Positions 56,065 through 64,000 of a stretch of DNA of 64,000 nt are shown here, piece after piece. Positions within the stretch are counted from its first letter, which is position 1. Each line of letters opens with the position of its first letter. The DNA lies in NCBI GenBank assembly GCA_964609675.1, contig CAZSRX010000014.1:20479-84478 (forward strand), given 5' to 3'. This DNA comes from CAZSRX01 sp964609675 [NCBI: uncultured Bacteroidota bacterium]. Its GTDB lineage: Bacteria; CLD3; SB21. The notes under the pieces were generated by a model that worked only from the letters and a program-made list of their open reading frames with translations, was not told the DNA's origin and did not search any database. A program made the position numbers and the translations under genes.

Positions 56065-56844
56065 ATGGTAAAATATGTATTGATTCTATATCTGGTCATC
56101 CCTGGCGGTCTGCTTCACCCGGCCAAAGCTCAGGATTACCTGGTCGGCGAAACGGCGTCGTATAAACTGACGTATTTATCCATTCCGGCAGTGAACATCA
56201 CGCTATCGGTTCCGGAAAAAATCGCTTTCTACGGCAAGCCGGCGTATCATGTCGCCGCCACGGCGAAAACCAATACGGTTTTTTCCGCTTTTTATAAAGT
56301 GGATAACCGTTATGATATTTACATTGATTCCGCATCAGGCCTGCCGATAGTGATGTATAAAAAAGTCCGTCAGAAGACGCTCGAGCATGAAATGACCATC
56401 CGGTATGACCACAACCACCGTAAGATCCGCCTCGAAGGCGGCAAATACGCCGTGCCCCTGGATACGACCCTGATAGAACAGGCGCATAATTTCTTTTCTA
56501 TGATTTATTTTCTTCGTCGCCAGCCGCTGATGATGCTGCAGACTTTTAAGCTCAATCTGGACGTGGAAACCGAGCAATGGATTGTGGATATGCGCGTAAC
56601 CGGCACGGAAACTGTTGAAGCAGCGGAGCAGACATGGGAAACCCGACGCGTGGATTTTACGTTTACGCCGCTTCAGGAAGAAAAAAAACGCCGCAAGACG
56701 GATATTCTGACACGGCGCCTGGTTACCTCTAAAACCAAACTGTCGTTCTGGATCGCAATGCAACCACCTTATCCGTTTGTCAAAGTGGTTTTTGAAATGT
56801 CGCCGTTTAACACTTATACGATTCTGTCGGATATTTCCAGATAA
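56065..56844 (+). CDS. DUF3108-family secreted protein
   Basis: 259 residues with a signal peptide ending Ala-Lys-Ala-Gln at about 22. The conserved opening YLVGETASYKLTYLSIPAVN and later strands match DUF3108 proteins, predicted periplasmic or outer-membrane-associated beta structures of unknown function. It begins 17 bp after the sigma-factor gene, so it may belong to the same message. Confidence 0.85.
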   Translation: MVKYVLILYLVIPGGLLHPAKAQDYLVGETASYKLTYLSIPAVNITLSVPEKIAFYGKPAYHVAATAKTNTVFSAFYKVDNRYDIYIDSASGLPIVMYKKVRQKTLEHEMTIRYDHNHRKIRLEGGKYAVPLDTTLIEQAHNFFSMIYFLRRQPLMMLQTFKLNLDVETEQWIVDMRVTGTETVEAAEQTWETRRVDFTFTPLQEEKKRRKTDILTRRLVTSKTKLSFWIAMQPPYPFVKVVFEMSPFNTYTILSDISR

Positions 56845-57240
56845 AAAAATTATACGGCTCAGTTCGCCTCATTCGATAGAATTTTACACTCCGATGTCAT
56901 TTCGGATTATGATGCAGGATATAGAAATTTCAAAGAAATATTCGCTTTTTACGAAATCAGTCCGCGGCTTAATATAGCTGTGACCCGAACACTTTCTGAA
57001 CGGAAACGGATAGGGTAAAATATCGGAGCATTGATCGTTGTTTCGCCGCCTGTCGATTCGATGGATACGGAATATCTGTTTAACGCGCCCGGGATTCGTA
57101 TGCGTTTTGTGCCGCCTTCGGTGAATCCGTTCAGTGCCAGCCAACGGTCAGCGCAGGTCCGGTAACCGATACGCATTTTCCGTAACGCAACTAACAGAAA
57201 AGACTATTCTTTTATCTAAGCGGCCGGTTATTAAGAAGTC
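56845..57240. other. Intergenic stretch, probably decayed coding sequence
   Basis: No intact gene in this 396-bp part. Short frames on both strands show no recognisable motif. Because a C-terminal sorting-domain remnant and terminator follow, it probably contains older remains of the same lost gene. Confidence 0.35.
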
Positions 57241-57390
57241 GTCCGAGGTGGCCGAACCGCTTACGGACAGGCGGTTTCGGGCGGCGCGTACGTGTACCGA
57301 TTGGAAACCAATACCGGCGTAAACGCGATGAAGATGCCGCTAATGAAGCGCCGAAATGATTATTTAAAATCTTTAATTCTTTTGAATTAA
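57241..57390 (+). pseudogene. C-terminal FlgD/T9SS-type sorting domain remnant
   Basis: The frame ending at the TAA at 57388-57390 reads AYGQAVSGGAYVYRLETNTG then VNAMKMPLMKR. This is the final strand pair of FlgD-like or type A C-terminal sorting domains (G-Q-x-V-x-S-G-x-Y-x-Y-R-L-E ... K-M-x-L-M-K). The preceding codons do not continue the domain and no start exists upstream. So this is the tail of a lost secreted protein; a terminator follows. Confidence 0.7.
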
Positions 57391-57405
57391 CGGTTTTTTT
57401 TTTTT
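57373..57405 (+). terminator. Hairpin plus T tract after the sorting-domain remnant
   Basis: TTAATTC-TTTT-GAATTAA stem followed by a run of twelve T. The stem is AT-only and weak, but the T tract is long. It overlaps the remnant's stop codon. Confidence 0.6.
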
Positions 57406-57504
57406 GATATTTTAATAAAATGTGCTCTGAATCACAGTACCGGTATGAAAAATGGATTACATTTCAGCAAAATATATAAACAGTATAACTAAAGGTGATT
57501 GATT

Positions 57505-60500
57505 ATGCGACCCTTCAGTACAGAACAAATTTATTATTGTTTAAAAGGGACCAAAGACTTTAAACATACAAAACGATGTATTCGATTTTTAGTATGGATG
57601 TTGATTTTCTTCTTTGGTGAAATATTTGGATTAATGGCCCAGCACGGCCCGGGCGGTGTCGGCAACCCGGCGAGTAATAAAGTATGGTTAAGTGAAGCAG
57701 TTTATTCCAGCGTGTCTGAATTTTCCTGGTTGGATCGGAGCGGGAACGGCAATTTCTTTTCGCAGTATTATCCGCCGTCTATGCCGACGGTTGTTCCCGG
57801 GGCTATAAACGGTCACCCGGCGGTCCGGTTTAACGGAAGCGACCAATATCTTTCGAATTCGATTCCTTCGAATATAAACGGTTCCACGTTTGCGATGTTC
57901 ATGGTTTTAAAACCTGAAGCCGGCTCCGGCATAAGGACGCCCTTTTTTAATGCCGATCAGTCCATGAATGGCGGTTATTTTGTTAGTATCAATGCGTCAA
58001 ACAATTGGGAACTCGGGGTTGGAAACGGGAACATTTATAATATTTTTGGAGGAGGCCTAGCCAATCCGCAGGCGACCATATTGGCATGTGACCCGTTATC
58101 ATTTTATATAAATGGAACAGCCGGAACCGGCACTCCGGGATCTTTTATTATGAACGCAAACGCCCCGCTCTACATCGGCAAAGGATTAACCGGGAATTAT
58201 TTCAACGGTGACATTGCGGAGGTTATCGTATTTAATAATTCTTTGAATGCCGCTCAGAGAATCATTGTTGAAAATTACCTCTCGGCAAAATACGCGGTAC
58301 CGGTGGCAAACAAATTTTATGACGACGTTTATACGCACGAAGTCGCCGGTATCGGTCAGATAAATGTGAATAATAATCATATCGCATCGCGTTCAGGAAT
58401 ATTGCAGATCCGAAGCGATAATCTGGTGAACAATCAATGGCTGTTTTTCGGACATAACGGCGTGACACAGACATCGGTAAATACGACCAATGTGCCTGTT
58501 GGTATTGTCAAGCGTCTTAATCAGGCCTGGCATACCGACTTGAACGTCGGATCGAATCTGCTGTGCAGTCTTAAAGTTTACGCAAGCGATATGCCCATTG
58601 CGGCCTGGCAGGACTTACGTCTGATTGTGGATCATGATAGTGATTTTACTATGGGCGCCAGTACATTTGAACCGATTGGTTTTGCTGAATATGAACTGGA
58701 TTTCGGAATGATTACACTGGGTGACGGACAATACATAACTATAGGGACAACAAATCCAAATAATTTCATCCTGGACTCACTGGTTGTGTGGAATACCGCC
58801 GGAGCCGGACCGGGTTCCTTCCCCTTCGCCTTAAATTATGCATCTGACAAGCCCGGCGCTGATACCGTTCGATTTGTTCTGTCGTCGGGATCCGTTATTT
58901 ATGTAAATAATGATAATACCCCGACCATTTGGGGTGATTCCACCTACATTGATGCCGATTACGGTCATGACGGTATTCCGGATGTTATGATCTATCCTTC
59001 AACGCCGAATATGAACGGCATTAATGTATATTCCAATTACAATACGATTTCCGGCCTTGTAATCAGCGGATTCGGACCATCCGATTACGGAAACGGTATA
59101 TTTTTTGGTATCGGGGTGCACCATAATAAAGTTATTGGCTGTTACCTTGGCACGACCATTGACGGTTTAGCCGTTCCGGTTGATGGCTCCAATGGTTACG
59201 GAGTTTGTATTTCGTCCGAAAGCCATCACAATTCAATCGGAGATACAACCCCTGCCGGCCGAAATATCATCAGCGGTAATGTAAATAGCGGTATATATTG
59301 TTATTATGATTCGGCGAATACAATCATCAATAATTATATCGGTCTTAATGCCGCGGGTGACGCACTGGGTAATAACGAATATGGTATTTATCTGGTAGGC
59401 AGTCTGAGAAATCAAATCGGTAACGGCACAATAGCCGGAAGAAATGTTATTGGCATTAATAATATAGGAATTTTTCTATCCAGCGCTTCATATAATAAAA
59501 TATCCGGAAATTTAATCGGCTTAAATGTTTCCAGTCAACCGCGCGGAAATATGAACAGCGGTATTCGCCTGATGAATGCTTATTACAATACCATCGGCGG
59601 GGACCAGCCCGGTCATGGCAATGTCATCTCCGGTACGATCGAGAACAGCGGACTGGAATTACGGGAAGTTTCCGCTTACAATACTATTTTAGGAAATTTT
59701 ATCGGTACCGATATTACCGGCAATGCGCCGATGGGCAATAACTACTGCGGCATCAATATCTACATGGGCGCCCGGAGAAATACCATCGGCAACGGAACAT
59801 TCGCCGGCAGGAATATCATCGCGGCGAACGGCTCCAACGGCATTAACATTGAAGGCGACGGCGATTATTCGGTAGACAGCAACGTGATTGATTTTAATTA
59901 CATCGGCGTCGGGGCGAACGGCGCGACTGCGATGCCTAACTACACAGGTATCAGCGTATATTCAAACGGCCAGACACAAACTGTATCGGATCAACTAATC
60001 CGCCGGAATATCATCGCGAAAAACAACGGATACGGTATCAACCTGATAGGCTCGAATACATTTAATCATCTCATTCAGGAGAATTCAATTTATCAGAACG
60101 CAATGGGCGGCATCATCCTGCAGAATGGCGCTCAAGATGATCTGCAACCGCCGACAATAGACAGTCTGGCGGGAACCACGGTCTATGGAACCGCCGTACC
60201 CGACGCCTCGGTTCAGGTTTACATTGATTATGATAATCAGGGACAGTTTTTCAAAGGGGAAGTTACCGCCGGCGCGATGGGTCAGTGGCAATATACGTTT
60301 AATCCAATGCCCAAGAATGTGAATATAACGGCTCTGCAGACAGTTGGTTCCAATACCTCGGCGTTTTCCGCGCCCTTTGCCGGACTTTTCGATTATTTGA
60401 CGGTTACCTCAACCGCTGATGATACCTCCGCCGGAACGCTTCGCAAAGCGATCCTGTATGCGAATGCTCATGTTGGCGCCGATACAATCCGCTTTAATTT

Positions 60501-63500
60501 GCCACCGCGCTCCGAAATCAGAATCTATTCTGAACTACCCGACCTGACCGACAGCGGAACAGTTATTGACGGCGACATGAATAGCGACCACATTCCGGAT
60601 GTAATAGTTACTGGAGCTTATTCGGCCCAAGATATCCGGGGTTTCGGAATTTTATCCGCCAATAATGTTCTCAAAGGACTGGTCATCAACGGTTTTCGTG
60701 CGACAGGAGCCGTGGCAATCGCAGGTTCCTTTGCGTATAACAATAAAATCATCGGCAATTATATCGGAACCGACAGCACAGGAACCATAACCATTCCGAA
60801 TGAGTCCGGAATTTCAATTTACACTGGTGCGCACGATAATTACATCGGTTTGCCAAATCCCGGAGAGGGAAACGTCATTTCGGGCAATTCCTTAAACGGG
60901 CTGTATATTTTTAACAACAGCCGGAATATTCACATTATGAATAATCATATCGGGCTGGATTATTTGGGTGAAATGCCTGTGGGTAACGCTAACATAGGAA
61001 TTTATGTTTCCCAGTCCGACAGCATATGGATCGGCGCGCCGGGTCCTTACGGGCGCAATATCATTTCCGCGAATGCCGGCGCGGGAATTATGTTATCTCA
61101 GAGCAATGGAAGCCGCATGGTCAATAATTACATCGGAACCGGCATCAACGGATATGAGACGGATTTGGGTAACGGCGGTCAGGGCGTCGCGCTACTGAAT
61201 TGTTCGCAAACCCTTATCGGTTCAGGCGAAGCGGGAAGCGGTAACGTGATTTCTGGTAATCAGGAAAGCGGGCTGGCATTAGGATTTTCCGGCAATAACT
61301 ATATTTTAGGCAATCGGATCGGAACGGATGTTTCCGGAATGATACCGGTTCCTAACACCGGAGACGGTATCAGTATCGGTGATGGCTGCGATAGTAATCG
61401 TATCGGGATGAACACCCCAGACGGGCGGAATATTATTTCCGGAAATAACGGCACGGGAATATATATGCGGGCTGTTTCGGCATCCTCGTATGTAAATCCG
61501 GTCATCGGAAATTATATCGGAGTCGGCGCGGATGGAACCGTACCATTGGGTAACGGAAGCATCGGTATAGCCGTATCCTGTTCGTTGGTGACTCTGACCG
61601 CTGATACCATCGCCTACAATGTTATTGCCTACAATAATTCCGAAGGCATTGGCTTTTACGATGAGGCCGCCGGTAATGTCGTTTACCGTAATTCCATACA
61701 CAGCCATCTGCACGGCGGTATCGCCGGTGCGCAAAACGGTGTTCAGCCGCCGGTCATTGACTCCGTGCGAGCCACAACCGTATACGGCCACGGCGCCAGT
61801 AACGCGCATATCCAGGTATTCGCCGATGATAATGACGAGGGACGAATTTTCCTTGGCGAAACTTCCACGGACAATTTTGGTATATGGTCTCTGGGAGGAG
61901 TCACGTTCCCGTACAACAAATACCTTACGGCCTTGCAGACGGTCAGCCATAATACATCCGCCTTTTCCGTTCCTTTTGACGGTCTGATTGATTATCTAAC
62001 GGTGACTAAGAATACGGATGATGGAACCACAGGTACGTTACGCGCGGCCATCCAGTTTGCTAATAATCATCCGGGAGCGGATACAATAAAGTTTGTTCCG
62101 TTGCAGGGCGCTATCATGATTTCCGTTCCGCTGCCGGCCATCGACCAGGATAGCTTGACCATTAACGGCGATATCGAGCATAATGGCGTTCCGGATATTG
62201 AAATCAGAGGCCAGAATCAAATCAGCGGGTTGGTTATCACTTCGGCCAATAATCATATTCACGGATTAATCATCAACGGTTTCGGAAATTCACCCGTTAA
62301 CGGCGGCATAGTCATTACCGGTACCGGAGCCCGATCTAATTTGGTCACCGGATGTTATATAGGCGCCGATTCATCCGGTACAACAGCGTATGGTAATTAC
62401 TGCGGCATCATCATCAGCGCAGGAGCATCAGAGAATAGGATCGGCACTGCGGGTGTGAACGGCCGTAATATTATTTCCGGAAACACTTTCGGCATCCGTA
62501 TTGACGACAGTCTATCAATCAATAACCGCATCGTGGGTAATTATGTGGGTACTGACAAAGACGGCATGAATCCGGTTCCGAATATATATGGTATCGGTTT
62601 GTCATATACCCGACATGCCTGGGTCGGTGACGGAACGGTCAGCGGGCGGAATCTGGTCTCCGGCAATGAATGGGGACTTTATTTAAGCCATTCAAGACAT
62701 ATTAATATTTCCGGAAACATTTTCGGATTAAAATCTGACGGTATCTCACCGATGGATGGCGTTCAGAATGTTGGTATCGCTCTTTATTTGTGCGACTCGA
62801 ACCGCATCGGGAATGGAACCCTCGAGGGCCGTAATATCTCGTCCGGTCACTCTGGAGCCGGTATATGGCTGGCGCACAGTAATTATAATAAAGTTACAGG
62901 AAATCTGATAGGCCTGGATGTAACCGGTATGAACGTGGTTAAGAACTGGAATGAAGGTATTGCGATAGCCGGCGGAGGCATGTACAATCAAATAGGCGAT
63001 ACGACTGAATTCGGGCGAAACGTGATTGCCGGAAGCTACAGCAATATCAGTATGCAACCCTTATCCTCGAAGAAAAGAATTCATCTTCCCTTGTTACAGG
63101 AAAATGTTCATGAGCTGACATACGAAATATTATATAATAAGGTCATCGGAAATTATATCGGAACCGATGTAACCGGTCAGAATATATTTCCGGCAATCAT
63201 CAACGATCAGAATGGCATCGTACTGGATAATACCGATTACAATTCGACGAACAGTAAAAGTATCGGTAACCAGATCGGCGGTCCTACGTTGAGTTATGGC
63301 AATATCATCGCCGGCTGTTATGACGGTATCATCCTGATGAATACGGATTCCAATGTTGTTTCTAATAATTGGATCGGCACCAATCAGAGTCTTACCGCGG
63401 ATCTGGGAAATGCCGGAAGCGGAACGGTGATCAAGGATGCCCATCCGGTTAAGACAGAAAACGTGGAATCCTCCGAGGGCGGATCAACATATAATTATAT

Positions 63501-64000
63501 TTTCAATAATGTTTTTGCATACAATGACACAACAGGCATATTGGTAACCGACATCCATACCAAGAATAATTACTTCTCGGTGAATCGTTTTTATGATAAC
63601 GGCGCGCCGGTAAAAATTAAACAGGGCGCGCAATGGTCTATAACCGCTCCGACAGTGGATTCCATGGATTACGATCATATACTTTATGGAACAGCAATAC
63701 CCCATGCTCATGTTCATTTATATGCTGATAGTATCGCTCTTTCCAAAGGAAGGATGTATCTGGCCTCCACGACGGCAAACGGTACCGGTAGCTGGTCGGT
63801 GGATGTGCCGCATTATTCAGGTTGGTTTTACAGCGCTATTCAGGATACCGCCCAAAACAGTTCAGCATTTTCTGAACCCTATCAGCCGTTACAGAGCGGA
63901 ACGCTGTCCGCGACAACCAATGATTTGAGTTTTGGCGCTATAATGGTAGGCGACAGTTCGGATGTAGCCGTCACCTTCAAAGCCAGCGGAGGGCCGGTTG
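57505..64000 (+). CDS. Giant secreted LamG/beta-helix protein with three tandem modules (3' end outside window)
   Basis: Open from the ATG at 57505 (AAAGGTGAT site) to the right edge, more than 2165 codons. A long-headed signal peptide ends at MAQ, residue 46. A LamG-like domain (about 60-265, ending VENYLSAKYAVP) and a beta domain (about 270-420) come first. Three homologous modules then begin near residues 426, 964 and 1494. Each opens with a (G)TLR-AI--AN---GADTI segment, continues as parallel beta-helix repeats (GRN-ISGN, IGN-IG-) and, in full, ends in a TTVYG-A---A-VQVY-D beta-sandwich and TALQT--NTSAFS. The end enters a choice-of-anchor-D-like domain (LSFGAIMVGDSSDV). Probably a cell-surface adhesin or polysaccharide-binding protein. 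Confidence 0.88.
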   Translation, partial: MRPFSTEQIYYCLKGTKDFKHTKRCIRFLVWMLIFFFGEIFGLMAQHGPGGVGNPASNKVWLSEAVYSSVSEFSWLDRSGNGNFFSQYYPPSMPTVVPGAINGHPAVRFNGSDQYLSNSIPSNINGSTFAMFMVLKPEAGSGIRTPFFNADQSMNGGYFVSINASNNWELGVGNGNIYNIFGGGLANPQATILACDPLSFYINGTAGTGTPGSFIMNANAPLYIGKGLTGNYFNGDIAEVIVFNNSLNAAQRIIVENYLSAKYAVPVANKFYDDVYTHEVAGIGQINVNNNHIASRSGILQIRSDNLVNNQWLFFGHNGVTQTSVNTTNVPVGIVKRLNQAWHTDLNVGSNLLCSLKVYASDMPIAAWQDLRLIVDHDSDFTMGASTFEPIGFAEYELDFGMITLGDGQYITIGTTNPNNFILDSLVVWNTAGAGPGSFPFALNYASDKPGADTVRFVLSSGSVIYVNNDNTPTIWGDSTYIDADYGHDGIPDVMIYPSTPNMNGINVYSNYNTISGLVISGFGPSDYGNGIFFGIGVHHNKVIGCYLGTTIDGLAVPVDGSNGYGVCISSESHHNSIGDTTPAGRNIISGNVNSGIYCYYDSANTIINNYIGLNAAGDALGNNEYGIYLVGSLRNQIGNGTIAGRNVIGINNIGIFLSSASYNKISGNLIGLNVSSQPRGNMNSGIRLMNAYYNTIGGDQPGHGNVISGTIENSGLELREVSAYNTILGNFIGTDITGNAPMGNNYCGINIYMGARRNTIGNGTFAGRNIIAANGSNGINIEGDGDYSVDSNVIDFNYIGVGANGATAMPNYTGISVYSNGQTQTVSDQLIRRNIIAKNNGYGINLIGSNTFNHLIQENSIYQNAMGGIILQNGAQDDLQPPTIDSLAGTTVYGTAVPDASVQVYIDYDNQGQFFKGEVTAGAMGQWQYTFNPMPKNVNITALQTVGSNTSAFSAPFAGLFDYLTVTSTADDTSAGTLRKAILYANAHVGADTIRFNLPPRSEIRIYSELPDLTDSGTVIDGDMNSDHIPDVIVTGAYSAQDIRGFGILSANNVLKGLVINGFRATGAVAIAGSFAYNNKIIGNYIGTDSTGTITIPNESGISIYTGAHDNYIGLPNPGEGNVISGNSLNGLYIFNNSRNIHIMNNHIGLDYLGEMPVGNANIGIYVSQSDSIWIGAPGPYGRNIISANAGAGIMLSQSNGSRMVNNYIGTGINGYETDLGNGGQGVALLNCSQTLIGSGEAGSGNVISGNQESGLALGFSGNNYILGNRIGTDVSGMIPVPNTGDGISIGDGCDSNRIGMNTPDGRNIISGNNGTGIYMRAVSASSYVNPVIGNYIGVGADGTVPLGNGSIGIAVSCSLVTLTADTIAYNVIAYNNSEGIGFYDEAAGNVVYRNSIHSHLHGGIAGAQNGVQPPVIDSVRATTVYGHGASNAHIQVFADDNDEGRIFLGETSTDNFGIWSLGGVTFPYNKYLTALQTVSHNTSAFSVPFDGLIDYLTVTKNTDDGTTGTLRAAIQFANNHPGADTIKFVPLQGAIMISVPLPAIDQDSLTINGDIEHNGVPDIEIRGQNQISGLVITSANNHIHGLIINGFGNSPVNGGIVITGTGARSNLVTGCYIGADSSGTTAYGNYCGIIISAGASENRIGTAGVNGRNIISGNTFGIRIDDSLSINNRIVGNYVGTDKDGMNPVPNIYGIGLSYTRHAWVGDGTVSGRNLVSGNEWGLYLSHSRHINISGNIFGLKSDGISPMDGVQNVGIALYLCDSNRIGNGTLEGRNISSGHSGAGIWLAHSNYNKVTGNLIGLDVTGMNVVKNWNEGIAIAGGGMYNQIGDTTEFGRNVIAGSYSNISMQPLSSKKRIHLPLLQENVHELTYEILYNKVIGNYIGTDVTGQNIFPAIINDQNGIVLDNTDYNSTNSKSIGNQIGGPTLSYGNIIAGCYDGIILMNTDSNVVSNNWIGTNQSLTADLGNAGSGTVIKDAHPVKTENVESSEGGSTYNYIFNNVFAYNDTTGILVTDIHTKNNYFSVNRFYDNGAPVKIKQGAQWSITAPTVDSMDYDHILYGTAIPHAHVHLYADSIALSKGRMYLASTTANGTGSWSVDVPHYSGWFYSAIQDTAQNSSAFSEPYQPLQSGTLSATTNDLSFGAIMVGDSSDVAVTFKASGGPV

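Noticed and set aside
57259-57345. Sorting-domain remnant as the C-terminus of the DUF3108 gene
   Set aside because: The DUF3108 frame stops cleanly at 56844 and more than 400 bp with stops lie between the two.
58700-63900. Repetitive DNA in the beta-helix gene as a CRISPR or satellite array
   Set aside because: The repetition is at protein level (GRN-ISGN, IGN-IG-), irregular in length and in frame; there are no constant direct repeats with spacers.

Overview
The window is one stretch of about 64 kb from a Gram-negative, outer-membrane-bearing bacterium. Evidence for this is the TorF-like and other beta-barrel porins, ExbB/ExbD-type motors, Ala-x-Ala signal peptides, a degraded C-terminal sorting-type domain of the FlgD/T9SS kind, and a very large secreted beta-helix protein. 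The mix (S9 peptidase, VPS10/BNR propeller protein, DtxR-FeoA fusion with a two-gene FeoB, giant TPR proteins beside TolQ/TolR/AgmX homologues) fits the Fibrobacteres-Chlorobi-Bacteroidetes superphylum and its uncultured relatives (Ignavibacteria, Calditrichota, KSB1-like). I cannot place it more finely without a search. I see no rRNA, tRNA, CRISPR array, complete transposase or prophage.

Layout. 1-1569 (minus): 5' part of a secreted protein with repeated domains, running off the left edge. 1763-4954 (plus): GAF-GAF-PP2C phosphatase, MoxR ATPase and a 55-residue stand-alone MshEN-like protein, facing a VWA protein (5102-7123, minus) across back-to-back terminators. 7338-14931: small secreted protein, class V aminotransferase, CreD-like membrane protein, an AT-rich orphan, Ycf46-type AAA ATPase and asparagine synthetase AsnA. 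14932-18982 is decaying accessory DNA: a broken membrane gene, a polysaccharide deacetylase with a frameshift at an A7 run, two Rhs/YD-repeat 3' remnants (one split by an 86-bp palindromic element), and an intact PIN toxin-antitoxin pair between the remnants.

18983-29681: M49-like zinc peptidase lipoprotein, DUF2721 protein, S9 peptidase, membrane protein, 1086-residue BNR/VPS10 propeller protein, a LytS-type histidine kinase, TorF-like porin and a small membrane protein. 29820-33086 (minus): an overlapping iron-uptake operon of a membrane-anchored DtxR-FeoA fusion, a FeoB GTPase and a FeoB permease.

33423-45806 is the most interesting block. Two giant TPR proteins (1061 and 1765 aa) and a small secreted protein are followed by an ExbB/TolQ homologue, two ExbD/TolR homologues and an AgmX/PglI-type protein. 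It resembles the Agl/Glt gliding or secretion motor architecture of myxobacteria. One ExbD-like subunit has Asn where the proton-carrying Asp belongs; the other keeps Asp. The AgmX-like protein shares an unusual Ala/Gly linker motif with the distant VWA protein at 5102-7123, which suggests the two are partners.

45967-56844: aspS, small membrane protein, DUF985 cupin, CPBP protease, an outer-membrane protein, a barrel-SppA fusion, family-4 uracil-DNA glycosylase, holA, an ECF sigma factor and a DUF3108 protein. 56845-57504 holds the tail of a dead secreted-protein gene with its terminator. 57505 to the right edge is one open frame of more than 2165 codons: a secreted LamG/beta-helix protein built of three tandem modules of about 530-640 residues.
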